This document shows, piece by piece, positions 31,522 to 39,918 of a DNA stretch of 47,099 nucleotides. Source of the DNA: Terriglobia bacterium. Its GTDB lineage: Bacteria > Acidobacteriota > Terriglobia > Bryobacterales > Bryobacteraceae. Position 1 is the stretch's first letter, and every line of letters begins with the position of its first letter. The DNA lies in contig RGPS01000019.1 in NCBI GenBank assembly GCA_010084195.1, positions 1 through 47,099 of the forward strand, given 5' to 3'. The position numbers were made by a program, and so were the translations under genes. The notes under the pieces are model-generated. The model was not told the origin of the DNA. It made no database searches and saw only the letters and a program-made list of their open reading frames with translations.

Positions 31522-33174
31522 ATGCTCATCCGCGCCAGCTTCCTCCTGACCTTCGCCTGCTGCCTCGTCGCGCAGACGCCTCAACTCTCGCTCAGTAAAG
31601 TTCCGGTCAACTCCGGCCCAACCGGCCGCGTTGACTCGCCCCTGGCCTTCGACCCAATCGGCAACCAGTTGCTGGCCTTCGGCGGCCAGGATTCCAGCGG
31701 AGATCGCAATGATCTTTGGAGCTTCAGCCTTACCAATCAGCAGTGGACTCAACTCCAGCCCACGGGAACCGCTCCCGCACCTCGCCATGGCCACACCCTT
31801 GTCTTCGATCCTGTCCGCCGCCGCGTTGTCACCTTTGCCGGCGAGGCCAGAGGCTTCTTTTCCGACGTCTGGGCCTACGACATCGCCACCAACGCCTGGA
31901 TCAGACTAGCCGCCGACGGTGCCGGACCCTCCTCTCGTTACGGCCACTCTGCCGTCTACGACCCAAAAACAGAGCGTATGGTCATCTCTCACGGCTTCAC
32001 CACGCAGGGCCGTTTCGACGACACCTGGGCCTTCAGTCTGAAATCAAATTCGTGGCAGGACCTGAATCCGCGAGGCAGTCGCCCCCTCAAGCGCTGTCTC
32101 CAGCACGCAGCCATTGATGAAACCGGCGGCATCATGTACCTCTTCGGCGGCTGCGCCAGCGGCTTTGGCCCCTGCCCTCTCGATGACCTCTGGGCCCTCG
32201 ATCTCACCACCAACGTCTGGCAGGAAATGGGCGGTTTTCCACGTCCTGCCGGTCGCACCCATAATGGCCTCGCCTTCGATGCAGCCCGTCGTCGCCTTGT
32301 GGTCTATGGCGGAGCCGGCAGCGCCGGCCTTCTCAACGATTACTGGGAGTTTGACCCCGCCACCAGAAACTGGAGCAGTCCGGCCATCTCAAACATGGCC
32401 ACCGCACGGTCCCGACACCAAGGTGTCTATGCCGCAGGAGATATCTACTTTTTTGGCGGCAGTAACCTGCCCGACCTGCTCCGCCTGCGAACCCTCGGCC
32501 CCCGAATTTCCTCCGTCCGCAACGCCTTTAGTGCCGCCGAAGGTCCAGTTGCACCCGGCGCAGTCATCGCCCTCTATGGTGAGGATCTGGGTCCCGCCAC
32601 GGGTGTCGCCGCATCTCTCTCGGAAGGCCGCCTCCCCACCACCCTCGGCAGTATCTCCGTCACAGTCAATGGCCTCGCCGCCCCCCTGTTCTACACCCAA
32701 AGCGGCCAAATTAACCTACAGATTCCCTATGAGGTGCAAGGCACTACAGCCACCCTGCAGGTCCGCTCCGGCACCGCGCTGATGGCCTCCACAACGCTCC
32801 CGCTCGCCCCAACCGCCCCAGGCCTTTTCACCGGAGTCTTTGGGCCCACATTTGTTCCCAACAGCAACGATGCCCCCGTAAGTCCCGGTTCCGTCATCGT
32901 GCTCTTCGCCACCGGGCACGGCCAGACCATGCTCCCGCAAAGGACCGGCCAGGTCGCGGATTCCTCGCTCTCCACCGTACCTGCAGCTACGGTTCAGCTC
33001 AACGTGGGCAGTGCCGCAGCGGCTCTGCTCTACGCAGGGCCCCTCCCCGGAGCCGTGGGCGTGATGCAAATCAACGCCCAACTGCCCGCAGGCGTGGAAA
33101 AAGGAAATGCCGTGCCGGTGACACTAAGTGTCGGCGGCACGGCATCTTCCTCAGTTCCGATTGTTATTCGTTAG
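31522..33174 (+). CDS. Secreted kelch-repeat protein with Solibacter-type C-terminal domain
   Basis: 550 aa. Signal peptide (MLIRASFLLTFACCLVAQ), then six kelch-like blades marked by LLAFGGQD, VVTFAGEA, MVISHGFT, MYLFGGCA, LVVYGGAG and IYFFGGSN, forming a six-bladed propeller (about 30-325). The last 215 residues (from VRNAFSAAEGPVAPGAV) are the same TIGR03437-type domain as in the NHL protein at 11933. It is probably secreted and may bind surface or extracellular ligands. A weak TATATG box is 4 nt from the ATG. Its stop is one base from the stop of the convergent aldolase gene. Confidence 0.85.
   Translation: MLIRASFLLTFACCLVAQTPQLSLSKVPVNSGPTGRVDSPLAFDPIGNQLLAFGGQDSSGDRNDLWSFSLTNQQWTQLQPTGTAPAPRHGHTLVFDPVRRRVVTFAGEARGFFSDVWAYDIATNAWIRLAADGAGPSSRYGHSAVYDPKTERMVISHGFTTQGRFDDTWAFSLKSNSWQDLNPRGSRPLKRCLQHAAIDETGGIMYLFGGCASGFGPCPLDDLWALDLTTNVWQEMGGFPRPAGRTHNGLAFDAARRRLVVYGGAGSAGLLNDYWEFDPATRNWSSPAISNMATARSRHQGVYAAGDIYFFGGSNLPDLLRLRTLGPRISSVRNAFSAAEGPVAPGAVIALYGEDLGPATGVAASLSEGRLPTTLGSISVTVNGLAAPLFYTQSGQINLQIPYEVQGTTATLQVRSGTALMASTTLPLAPTAPGLFTGVFGPTFVPNSNDAPVSPGSVIVLFATGHGQTMLPQRTGQVADSSLSTVPAATVQLNVGSAAAALLYAGPLPGAVGVMQINAQLPAGVEKGNAVPVTLSVGGTASSSVPIVIR
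33107..33145 (-). terminator. Terminator of the aldolase gene inside the kelch coding region
   Basis: A perfect 10-bp stem (33107-33116 with 33136-33145) and an inner 5-bp stem (33120-33124 with 33128-33132, TAA loop). On the minus strand it is followed by a T-rich run (33106-33098, TTCCTTTTT) and lies 31 nt past the aldolase stop. The same bases encode the last part of the kelch protein on the plus strand. Confidence 0.65.
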
Positions 33175-33175
33175 C

Positions 33176-34177
33176 TTACGCGCCGACCTTCGGACGCCAG
33201 CTCTTCGCACCCTGGATCGCTTCGTTCACGGCAGCAATGTTCTTCACGCCCTGATCCAGCATCCAGGCTTCCAGCGCTTCCGCACCCTGCGAGCCGAAGA
33301 TCTTCACACCATCCAGCCACGTCGCGCGCCCACACAGAACGCCCGAGTAGTCCGTGCCGCTTTCGGCTGCATACTTCAGGTTTTCAATGAAGACTTCGTT
33401 CGTCACACCGGCGCTCAAATAAATGAACGGCAACGTGGTCACCGAGGCCGCATCCCGGAAGAGGGCCAGGGCTTCATCCTTCGTGTAAGCGAACTCGCCG
33501 CCCTTAAACGCCGCGCTGCCTTCCACGTACGCGGGGTTGATCGGCACTTCCACTTTCAGAACGTCCACCTTGTACTGGGGCTTGGAGAATTCAGCCATCG
33601 AACCCTTCACCACAGACGGCTTCTTCTTCGCGTAATCCAGGCTCTTTTCACCCTTGCCGTTTTCGTCGTAACCGATAAATTCCAGGAAGAACGGAATGTC
33701 ATACGCTTCACACTCAGCGCCAATCCGCTCAATGAAGGCGTGCTTGATGTCATTCACATCCGCCGGGGAGAACGGGGTGTAATACAGCAGAATCTTCACA
33801 GCGTCCGCGCCCATTTCCTTGATCCGCTTCACGGAAAGGTGGGGCAGCAGATCCGGCATGCGGTGCTCGTCGGTGGCATCGTAGCCGGTTTCTTCATAGG
33901 CCAGCAACAGGCCGGCGTTTGCCGAACGGGCGGCGGCTGCGGGCAGACCAAATTCCGGATCCAGCAGGATTGCGCTGGCATGCGGCGTCAGCACGCGCGA
34001 CACAACAATCTTGAAGTCTTCCATTTCCTTCGGCGTGACTTCAGACTCCGGGATGCCCTTAGCGGCGGCAATGCCCTTCTGTAGGCTGCCACGCTGATCC
34101 ATCGCCGCGGCGGCGATCACGCCGGCCTCGTTCGAGAGGGCGTTCATATGCTTCAGTTTGCCTGGGGAAAGGCTCAT
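33176..34177 (-). CDS. lacD: Class I aldolase of the LacD (tagatose 1,6-bisphosphate aldolase) family
   Basis: 333-aa TIM-barrel Schiff-base aldolase. Motifs include the N-terminal AAAAMDQRGSLQKGI, AVKILLYYTPF and VLKVEVPINPAYVEG, the last holding the likely catalytic lysine, with LPFIYLSAGV and GRATWLDGV near the C-terminus. LacD cleaves tagatose or fructose bisphosphate to triose phosphates; as no lac or sugar operon is near, a general glycolytic or gluconeogenic role is plausible. The ATG complementary to 34175-34177 follows AGGAGAAC; the long upstream extension of the frame lacks a ribosome site. Its terminator lies inside the opposite gene. Confidence 0.85.
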   Translation of the reverse strand: MSLSPGKLKHMNALSNEAGVIAAAAMDQRGSLQKGIAAAKGIPESEVTPKEMEDFKIVVSRVLTPHASAILLDPEFGLPAAAARSANAGLLLAYEETGYDATDEHRMPDLLPHLSVKRIKEMGADAVKILLYYTPFSPADVNDIKHAFIERIGAECEAYDIPFFLEFIGYDENGKGEKSLDYAKKKPSVVKGSMAEFSKPQYKVDVLKVEVPINPAYVEGSAAFKGGEFAYTKDEALALFRDAASVTTLPFIYLSAGVTNEVFIENLKYAAESGTDYSGVLCGRATWLDGVKIFGSQGAEALEAWMLDQGVKNIAAVNEAIQGAKSWRPKVGA

Positions 34178-34257
34178 GTAGGTTCTCCTGTGACTAAAAT
34201 TAATGACTGCTGGATTTGGAATACGAGGGATGAAACTCCAATTATCCCACGCGCATT

Positions 34258-35211
34258 TTATGCAGACGCAGCAAAGCGGCGGTGGAAGCGTCGCGCGCTG
34301 CCCACATCCCGCAAAATCTGACTCCGCAGCGCCTCCGGCGAAGCGAACTTGCGCTCCGCCCGAACCCACGAAAGGAACTCCACTTCGAGCCGCGTCGGGG
34401 CCGCTGCCGGAGCCTCTCCCAGCAAAAATGTCTCTACCGTAACAGCAGCGCCCTCGAATGTCGGCCGCATTCCCACATTCGTAATCGAGGGCACAGAAGG
34501 TCCGGTTCCATTCGCCCGCGTGCGCGTCACATAGACCCCGTGGCGTGGCAACAATTCGTTTTCTGCCGCCAGATTCAAAGTCGGCACGGTCTGCTTTGAG
34601 CCAATCCCGAAGCCCGTTACCACCCGACCCTCTAACGCAAATGGCGCACCCATCAGGCGGCAGGCCTGCGAAACCTTACCTTCGCCAAGCAGCGTTCGAA
34701 TCCCCGTACTGCTGATGCGCTGTCCTGTCGAGCGCATGCCCGCATCAATATCGGCGATGGCGTCCACTGCGAACCCCAGCTGCACCCCTAATTCCCGCAG
34801 CTTCGCAATGTCGCCCGACTGCCGATGCCCAAAGCGGAAATCCTCGCCCGTCATCACCACCTTCGCGTTCAGAGTTTGCCGCAACACCCGCTCAGCAAAC
34901 TCCTCCGGACTCAACCCGGCAAACTCCGCAGAAAATGGAAACAGCAGAACTTCTTCCACCCCCGCCTGCTCCAGGCGCCGCAGTTTCTGCGCCGTCGTGT
35001 TGATCAACAGCGGCGCCTTTGCCGGTGCCAGAACCTTCGCCGGGTGCGGATCAAAGGTCAGCACCGCAGGCACAAGTCCCAATTCCCGCGACCGCGCAAT
35101 CACCCGTCGCAGAATCGCCTGATGCCCCAAATGTACGCCATCAAAGTTGCCGATGGTGACCACCGTCCCCGCACTTTGCGGGACGGCTGTCAGAGAACGA
35201 GTTACCTTCAT
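34258..35211 (-). CDS. ribF: Bifunctional riboflavin kinase/FAD synthetase
   Basis: 317-aa enzyme that makes FMN and FAD. The N-terminal adenylyltransferase domain has TIGNFDGVHLGHQAIL and VLTFDPHPAKVL (about 15-60) and GEDFRFGH (about 121). The C-terminal kinase domain has GIGSKQTVPTLNL (about 200) and the NVGMRPTF motif. The usual kinase motif is PTANL; here it reads PTLNL, keeping the metal-binding threonine. It overlaps the upstream MBL-fold gene by four bases (ATGA), so the two are coupled. Confidence 0.93.
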   Translation of the reverse strand: MKVTRSLTAVPQSAGTVVTIGNFDGVHLGHQAILRRVIARSRELGLVPAVLTFDPHPAKVLAPAKAPLLINTTAQKLRRLEQAGVEEVLLFPFSAEFAGLSPEEFAERVLRQTLNAKVVMTGEDFRFGHRQSGDIAKLRELGVQLGFAVDAIADIDAGMRSTGQRISSTGIRTLLGEGKVSQACRLMGAPFALEGRVVTGFGIGSKQTVPTLNLAAENELLPRHGVYVTRTRANGTGPSVPSITNVGMRPTFEGAAVTVETFLLGEAPAAAPTRLEVEFLSWVRAERKFASPEALRSQILRDVGSARRFHRRFAASA

Positions 35212-35993
35212 GCGGCGCTATGGTCCTCTACTTCAACGACCAGGCCGTCGTACGCCAGAAACACACCCGCAGGCAGCGCAGCTTCCGTTTCCGCGTGGGG
35301 CAAATCGTGGCACATATGGGTAAAGTAAGTTCGTTTCGCGCCCAGCCTGCGCGCCGTCTCTACCGAAGCCTCAACCGTGGAGTGTGTTGGATGTGGCTTG
35401 TGCCGTAAGGCGTCCAGGAACAGCAGATCCAGACCCTGCAACATCGCAAGTGAGGTCTCCGGCAACTCGCTGTGATCCGTCAGATAAGCCATTTTCCCGA
35501 TCCGAAATCCATAAACCAGCATCCTGCCGTGAATCACCGGAATCGGAATGAACGGCAGTCCCAACACATCAAACGGTGCCTCGTCAATAATGTTCACGGC
35601 CAGTCGGGGAACGGCCGAAGGCTGCGGCTTCTCAGAAAACGCGTATTCAAATATCCGGCTGATCACCTCAAAGGTCGGGGCTGACACGTACATCGGAATA
35701 TGTGCGCCCTGCCGGTAGTTGAATGGCCGTACGTCATCCAGCCCCAGTATGTGGTCGGCATGTGCATGCGTATAGACCAGCGCGTCCAGATGGTCAATCC
35801 CCGCACGCAAAACCTGTGTGCGGAAATCCGGAGTCGTATCAATCACAATGTTGTGCTTGCCGTGCTGAAGCAAAATCGATGGGCGAAGACGATTGTCCCG
35901 AGGGTCTGTTGAATGACACACTGCACACGAACACCCCACAGTGGGCACACCCGAGCTGGTTCCTGACCCCAGGACGGTAACTTTCAGCTTCAT
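35208..35993 (-). CDS. PhnP-like metallo-beta-lactamase-fold hydrolase
   Basis: 261 aa. The MBL motif is THAHADHILGL, with a further aspartate in YLTDHSELP and a late histidine in FTHMCHDLP. The N-terminal GSGTSSGVPTVGCSCAVC and the TDPRDNRLRPSILL block are those of the PhnP/phosphoribosyl cyclic phosphodiesterase group, where the cysteines bind a structural zinc. No phosphonate genes are nearby, so a general nucleotide or cyclic phosphodiester role is more likely. It starts 12 nt after DUF1844 and overlaps ribF by four bases. Confidence 0.87.
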   Translation of the reverse strand: MKLKVTVLGSGTSSGVPTVGCSCAVCHSTDPRDNRLRPSILLQHGKHNIVIDTTPDFRTQVLRAGIDHLDALVYTHAHADHILGLDDVRPFNYRQGAHIPMYVSAPTFEVISRIFEYAFSEKPQPSAVPRLAVNIIDEAPFDVLGLPFIPIPVIHGRMLVYGFRIGKMAYLTDHSELPETSLAMLQGLDLLFLDALRHKPHPTHSTVEASVETARRLGAKRTYFTHMCHDLPHAETEAALPAGVFLAYDGLVVEVEDHSAA

Positions 35994-36005
35994 CGCCGAA
36001 ACGGA

Positions 36006-36323
36006 CTATTCCGCTTTCGCTTGCTGGGCATGCTGCACGAACCGGAAGCGCAGTTCAGCCACCGAATTATCCAGCGCCTGCTGTTCGTCCAGCGTCAGAT
36101 TGCCCTTCGTCTTTTCCTGCAACATGGCGAGAAGGTCGATGTTATGCCGGGCCAGGTCGAAATCCGGCTCCTGCCGGTCTTCCATGGGAATGAGGCCAAG
36201 GTTCAGTTCCGCCTGAAGCCGCAGCGAGTAAACCAGAAAGTCGAAATCTGCGGGCGGCAGTTCGGGCTGGAAATCGTCCTCATCGCCCTCAACTGGCTTA
36301 TTCTCAAACAGGTCCGTCATCAT
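36006..36323 (-). CDS. DUF1844-family small acidic protein
   Basis: 105-aa cytoplasmic protein, acidic at the N-terminus and helical after FDFLVYSLRLQAELNLGL, the DUF1844 signature, followed by DLARHNIDLLAMLQEKTKGNLT. Function of the family is not known. It heads the minus-strand operon with the MBL-fold hydrolase and ribF. A TAGAAT box ends 5 nt before the first ATG, with a second ATG directly after it. Confidence 0.9.
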   Translation of the reverse strand: MMTDLFENKPVEGDEDDFQPELPPADFDFLVYSLRLQAELNLGLIPMEDRQEPDFDLARHNIDLLAMLQEKTKGNLTLDEQQALDNSVAELRFRFVQHAQQAKAE

Positions 36324-36328
36324 TCACA

Positions 36329-36334
36329 ATTCTA
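36329..36334 (-). promoter_or_regulatory. Putative -10 box TAGAAT before the DUF1844 operon
   Basis: On the minus strand TAGAAT ends 5 nt before the ATG complementary to 36321-36323. It is the same hexamer and nearly the same spacing as before rel, and again suggests leaderless transcription. Confidence 0.4.
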
Positions 36335-36410
36335 CATCTCTCGAACGGGGCCGTGGGCCAGGGCCGCCGCTTCGTGACAAGCCCCCGCGTTTCCTCTGTG
36401 CTGGAATGGC

Positions 36411-36671
36411 GTGCGGTTGACCGTAGACATCCCTGATGAAGTTGCCAGTCATCTAACCGAGGTGGGGGGCAATTTGCCCCGCCGCGCGCTGGAAGGCTTT
36501 GCGCTGGAGGAACTCCGCGCCGGTCACATCACCGAACCGCAACTGCGCACGATGCTCGGGCTGGCAAGGGTTGAACTCGATGCTTTCCTCAAAGCTCACG
36601 GTATCTTTCAGGACTACACGCTGGAAGACTTTGAGCGGGAACGCCAGGCCCTGAGAAACCAGGGGTTGTGA
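36411..36671 (+). CDS. UPF0175-family protein (likely antitoxin)
   Basis: 86 aa. It begins with a ribbon-helix-helix-like strand (LTVDIPDEVASHL) and continues with ALEELRAGHITEPQLRTMLG and DAFLKAHGIFQDYTLEDFE, the UPF0175 signature. These proteins are normally encoded just before a DUF3368/PIN-like toxin, as here (4 nt gap). It would bind the toxin and probably its own promoter. The start is GTG with no clear ribosome site. Confidence 0.85.
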   Translation: MRLTVDIPDEVASHLTEVGGNLPRRALEGFALEELRAGHITEPQLRTMLGLARVELDAFLKAHGIFQDYTLEDFERERQALRNQGL

Positions 36672-36675
36672 TTGC

Positions 36676-37146
36676 GTGCGGCTGGTCATCGCCGATACGG
36701 GCCCACTCAATTATTTAATCCAGATCGGACGCGTCGACATTCTTCCCCGTCTGTTCGAAAGAGTAGTGATTCCGAACGCGGTAAGAATCGAACTCTCACA
36801 CCCTCTTGCGCCGCCCTCGGTTAGGGCATGGATGCAGGCGCCTCCTGCATGGCTGGAAATCCACGAGACGCCCGACATTTTACCGGTAGCTGGCCTCGAT
36901 GAAGGCGAAGCTGCCGCGATTTCATTGGCGCTATCAATACATGCAGACATGTTGTTGATCGATGAGCGGACCAGATCTCGGGTGGTCCAAACGCGCGGCC
37001 TTCGCGTTACCGGTACGCTCGGAGTCCTCGATCTCGCCGCCGAGCGCGGCCTGATTGACTTCGCAGACGCGATCCGGGCACTGGAACTCACGAGCTTTCG
37101 AAGACCAGCGGCCCTCCTCGAACTGCTTCTCGAGAAGCACCCGTAA
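36676..37146 (+). CDS. DUF3368 PIN-like protein (likely toxin)
   Basis: 156-aa PIN-domain-like protein. Acidic residues expected for the nuclease site are present: the aspartate in IADTGPLNYL, the glutamates in GLDEGEAAAISLA and the aspartate in MLLIDERTRSR. The RVTGTLGVLDLAAERGLI motif is the DUF3368 hallmark. It probably cleaves RNA and is restrained by the UPF0175 protein encoded 4 nt upstream. It starts at GTG. The pair sits between housekeeping operons without visible mobile-element remnants. Confidence 0.85.
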   Translation: MRLVIADTGPLNYLIQIGRVDILPRLFERVVIPNAVRIELSHPLAPPSVRAWMQAPPAWLEIHETPDILPVAGLDEGEAAAISLALSIHADMLLIDERTRSRVVQTRGLRVTGTLGVLDLAAERGLIDFADAIRALELTSFRRPAALLELLLEKHP

Positions 37147-37223
37147 TCGGATCGGTCCAGGCCACTACCTTAAGGGCGACCCAACGCCAGAATGATAACC
37201 TTGAAATTATCCCCCCAATAAGT

Positions 37224-38057
37224 ATGGAATCCGACTCAAACTCTGCAGGCCAACGGTTTCAGCGGCTGGTTGACATCATGGCCCGCCTCCGCGCCCCGGA
37301 CGGCTGCCCCTGGGATCGCGAACAAACCTTCGAATCCATCAAAAAATACACTCTCGAAGAAACCTACGAAGTCCTCGACGCCGTTGACCGCAAAGACTTC
37401 GCCGACCTCCGTGAAGAACTGGGCGACTTCATCCTCCAGGCCGTCTTCTATGCCGAAATGGCCAAAGACCTGCCCGAAGACCAGCGCTTTGAAATCGGTG
37501 ACTCCCTCGACTTCATCAACGAAAAACTGATTCGCAGGCACCCCCATATCTTTGCCCGAGTTGAATCAGAAAAAGAAACGGCGACAACTGGCGAAGCCGT
37601 CCTCAAACGCTGGAACGAGATCAAAGCCGAAGAGCGAAAAAACAAACCCGCCGAACGCAAAGGTCTGCTCTCCCCCGTACCCCGCGCCCTGCCGTCTCTC
37701 GCCGAAGCCCAACAGATCACCTCCCGCGCCGCCGGCGTCGGCTTCGACTGGACCGGCCCCGAGCAGGTCCTCGACAAACTCCGCGAAGAACTCGCCGAAT
37801 TTGACGTCGCCCGAGCCGGTGGCGACAAATCTGAAATCGAAGACGAACTGGGCGACCTGCTCTTCGTCATCGTCAACCTTGCCCGCTTCGTGAAAGTGGA
37901 TCCCGAGCAGGCGCTCCGCCGCACCAACACCAAGTTCCGCGCCCGCTTCGGCTACATCGAAGACAAACTCACCGAACAGGGCAGGGAACTCAAAGGCACC
38001 TCAATCGACGAAATGGAGGCGTTATGGCAGGAAGCCAAGCAGACCCTTCCAAAATAG
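37224..38057 (+). CDS. mazG: Nucleoside triphosphate pyrophosphohydrolase MazG
   Basis: 277-aa enzyme that hydrolyses NTPs and dNTPs, limiting misincorporation and possibly (p)ppGpp levels. Two MazG domains are visible: the first (about 30-105) with CPWDREQT, LEETYEV and LREELGD, and the second (about 165-235) with LREELAEFD and IEDELGDLLF. Both E-x-x-E/D metal motifs are intact. It overlaps the following GNAT-like gene by 34 nt. Confidence 0.94.
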   Translation: MESDSNSAGQRFQRLVDIMARLRAPDGCPWDREQTFESIKKYTLEETYEVLDAVDRKDFADLREELGDFILQAVFYAEMAKDLPEDQRFEIGDSLDFINEKLIRRHPHIFARVESEKETATTGEAVLKRWNEIKAEERKNKPAERKGLLSPVPRALPSLAEAQQITSRAAGVGFDWTGPEQVLDKLREELAEFDVARAGGDKSEIEDELGDLLFVIVNLARFVKVDPEQALRRTNTKFRARFGYIEDKLTEQGRELKGTSIDEMEALWQEAKQTLPK

Positions 38058-38797
38058 TCCTGGCATCACTGACAACAGAAGCCGAATTCCGCGAAGCAGT
38101 CGCCCTCCAGAAAACCATCTGGGGCTTCGGCGACGCAGACCTGCTCCCCTTCCGTCTCTTCGTCGTCGCCGTGAAGGTCGGAGGCCAACTCTTCGGTGCC
38201 TTTGACGGCAATCGCATGGTCGCGTTCTGCCTCGCCATCCCCGGCCTGAAGCCCTGCGCCGAACCCGGCGTCTCACTGCCCTACCTCCACAGCCACATGC
38301 TCGGCGTCCTCTCCGGCTATCGCGATTACGGCATCGGTCGCCGCCTCAAACTCCACCAACGCGAAGATGCTCTCACCCGAGGCATCAATCTCATCGAATG
38401 GACCTTCGATCCCCTCGAACTCAAGAACGCCTGGTTCAACATCGAAAAACTCGGAGCCGTCGTCCGCCGCCATGTGCGCAACCAGTACGGGTCCACCACC
38501 AGCCACCTGCAGGCCGGTCTGCCCACCGACCGCTGCACCGCCGAATGGTGGCTCGACTCCCCCCGCGTCCACGCCAAAACTCGTGGCGGCTACATTGAAC
38601 GCCCCCCTGTCGTCGGTCGCATCGAGTACCCCGACAACATCGGCGAGATCAAACACCACGACCCCTCTCGCGCCCGCGACATTCAGGCAGCCAACGCGGA
38701 ACGTTTTGAAGAAGCTTTCCGCAACGATCTCGTCGTCACCGGAATCGAGCGCACGCCCGGTATCACTGCCTACCTGCTTTCGGAGACTGCGGAATGA
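38024..38797 (+). CDS. GNAT-like acyltransferase (COG3375 type), possible amino-acid N-succinyltransferase
   Basis: 257 aa. It has a GNAT-like core with QKTIWGFGDADLLPFRL and, near residue 95, the acyl-CoA-loop-like LGVLSGYRDYGIGRRLKLHQR, followed by WTFDPLELKNAWFNIEKLGA. This is the uncharacterised COG3375 group, which tends to be encoded beside MenC/NSAR homologues. The start codon is ATG after GGAGG, inside the mazG frame. It overlaps the next gene by four bases (ATGA), pointing to a shared pathway: it could succinylate an amino acid for the racemase. That substrate is inference. Confidence 0.8.
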   Translation: MAGSQADPSKIVLASLTTEAEFREAVALQKTIWGFGDADLLPFRLFVVAVKVGGQLFGAFDGNRMVAFCLAIPGLKPCAEPGVSLPYLHSHMLGVLSGYRDYGIGRRLKLHQREDALTRGINLIEWTFDPLELKNAWFNIEKLGAVVRRHVRNQYGSTTSHLQAGLPTDRCTAEWWLDSPRVHAKTRGGYIERPPVVGRIEYPDNIGEIKHHDPSRARDIQAANAERFEEAFRNDLVVTGIERTPGITAYLLSETAE

Positions 38798-39918
38798 AAA
38801 TTGAACGTATCACCCTTCGCCAGCTGAAAATGCCCCTGGTCCACTTCTTTGAGACCAGCTTCAGCCGCACCTATGCACGTGACATCGTTATCGTCGAAGT
38901 CGAGAGCGAAGGCCTTTCCGGCTGGGGCGAAATCACCGCCGGTGAAAACCCCTTCTACAACGAAGAGTGGACCCAATCCGCCTGGATGATCGCCCGCGAC
39001 TACGTCGCCCCGCGCCTCGTCGGCAAAACCCTCGCCGCAGCCACTGACGTCGATCCTCTCACCCGCCACATTCGCGGCCACAACATGGCCCGCGGCGGCG
39101 TGGAAGCTGCTGTCTGGGACCTCCAGGCGCGCCGCAACAACAACCCCCTCTGGAAAGAAATCGGCGGCGGCGCCCGCGAAGAAATTCCTTGCGGCGTCTC
39201 CATCGGCATTCAGGACACGGTCGAGCAACTCCTCGGCAAGATCGAACTGGAACTCAACGCCGGTTACCAGCGCATCAAAATGAAGATCAAGCCGGGCTGG
39301 GACGTCGATGTCATCCGCCAGGTCCGAGAGCGGTTTCCCAACATCCGCCTCATGGCCGACGCCAATTCCGCCTACACTCTGGCCGACGTCGCCCGCCTGA
39401 AAGCCCTCGATCAGTTCTATCTGATGATGATCGAGCAGCCGCTCTCTCACGACGACATCATTGACCACGCGCAGCTCCAGCCGAAGCTCGATACCCCCAT
39501 CTGTCTTGACGAGTGCATTCGCTCCGCCCACCATGCCGAGCAGGCTCTCCGCCTCGGTGCCGGACGCATCATCAATATCAAATTGGGCCGCGTCGGAGGC
39601 TTCTCCGAAGCCATCAAACTCCACAATGTTTGCCAGGCCGCCAAGATCCCCGTCTGGTGCGGCGGCATGCTGGAGGCCGGTATCGGTCGTGCCCACAACA
39701 TTGCGCTTGCCACCCTGCCCAACTTCACCCTCCCTGGCGACGTATCCGCCAGCAAGCGCTATTGGTCGCGCGACATCATTGCGCCGGAAGTCGAAATCAC
39801 TCCCAACGGAACCATTGCCAAAAGCGACGAGCCTGGCTTCGGCTACGCCATCGACCATGACTTCATGAATCACGTCACGATACGTACTGAAACCACGCGC
39901 ACGGAAACAATCGGTTGA
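38794..39918 (+). CDS. menC: o-Succinylbenzoate synthase / N-succinylamino-acid racemase (enolase superfamily)
   Basis: 374 aa. The catalytic set of the muconate-lactonising subgroup is complete: K162-M-K164, metal ligands D189, E214 and D239, and K263. R266, three residues after the second lysine, matches the arginine I recall as important for racemase activity in NSAR/OSBS enzymes. WCGGMLEAGIGRAHN and LPNFTLPGD are also NSAR/OSBS-type. It could serve menaquinone synthesis or racemise N-succinyl amino acids; coupling to a GNAT gene favours the second. The C-terminus has a short RTETTRTET run. It overlaps the next gene by four bases. Confidence 0.88.
   Translation: MKIERITLRQLKMPLVHFFETSFSRTYARDIVIVEVESEGLSGWGEITAGENPFYNEEWTQSAWMIARDYVAPRLVGKTLAAATDVDPLTRHIRGHNMARGGVEAAVWDLQARRNNNPLWKEIGGGAREEIPCGVSIGIQDTVEQLLGKIELELNAGYQRIKMKIKPGWDVDVIRQVRERFPNIRLMADANSAYTLADVARLKALDQFYLMMIEQPLSHDDIIDHAQLQPKLDTPICLDECIRSAHHAEQALRLGAGRIINIKLGRVGGFSEAIKLHNVCQAAKIPVWCGGMLEAGIGRAHNIALATLPNFTLPGDVSASKRYWSRDIIAPEVEITPNGTIAKSDEPGFGYAIDHDFMNHVTIRTETTRTETIG

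Noticed and set aside
37191-37212. GATAA and TTATC inverted bases before mazG as an operator
   Set aside because: Five-base arms in AT-rich sequence are expected by chance, and no regulator gene is adjacent apart from the UPF0175 pair.
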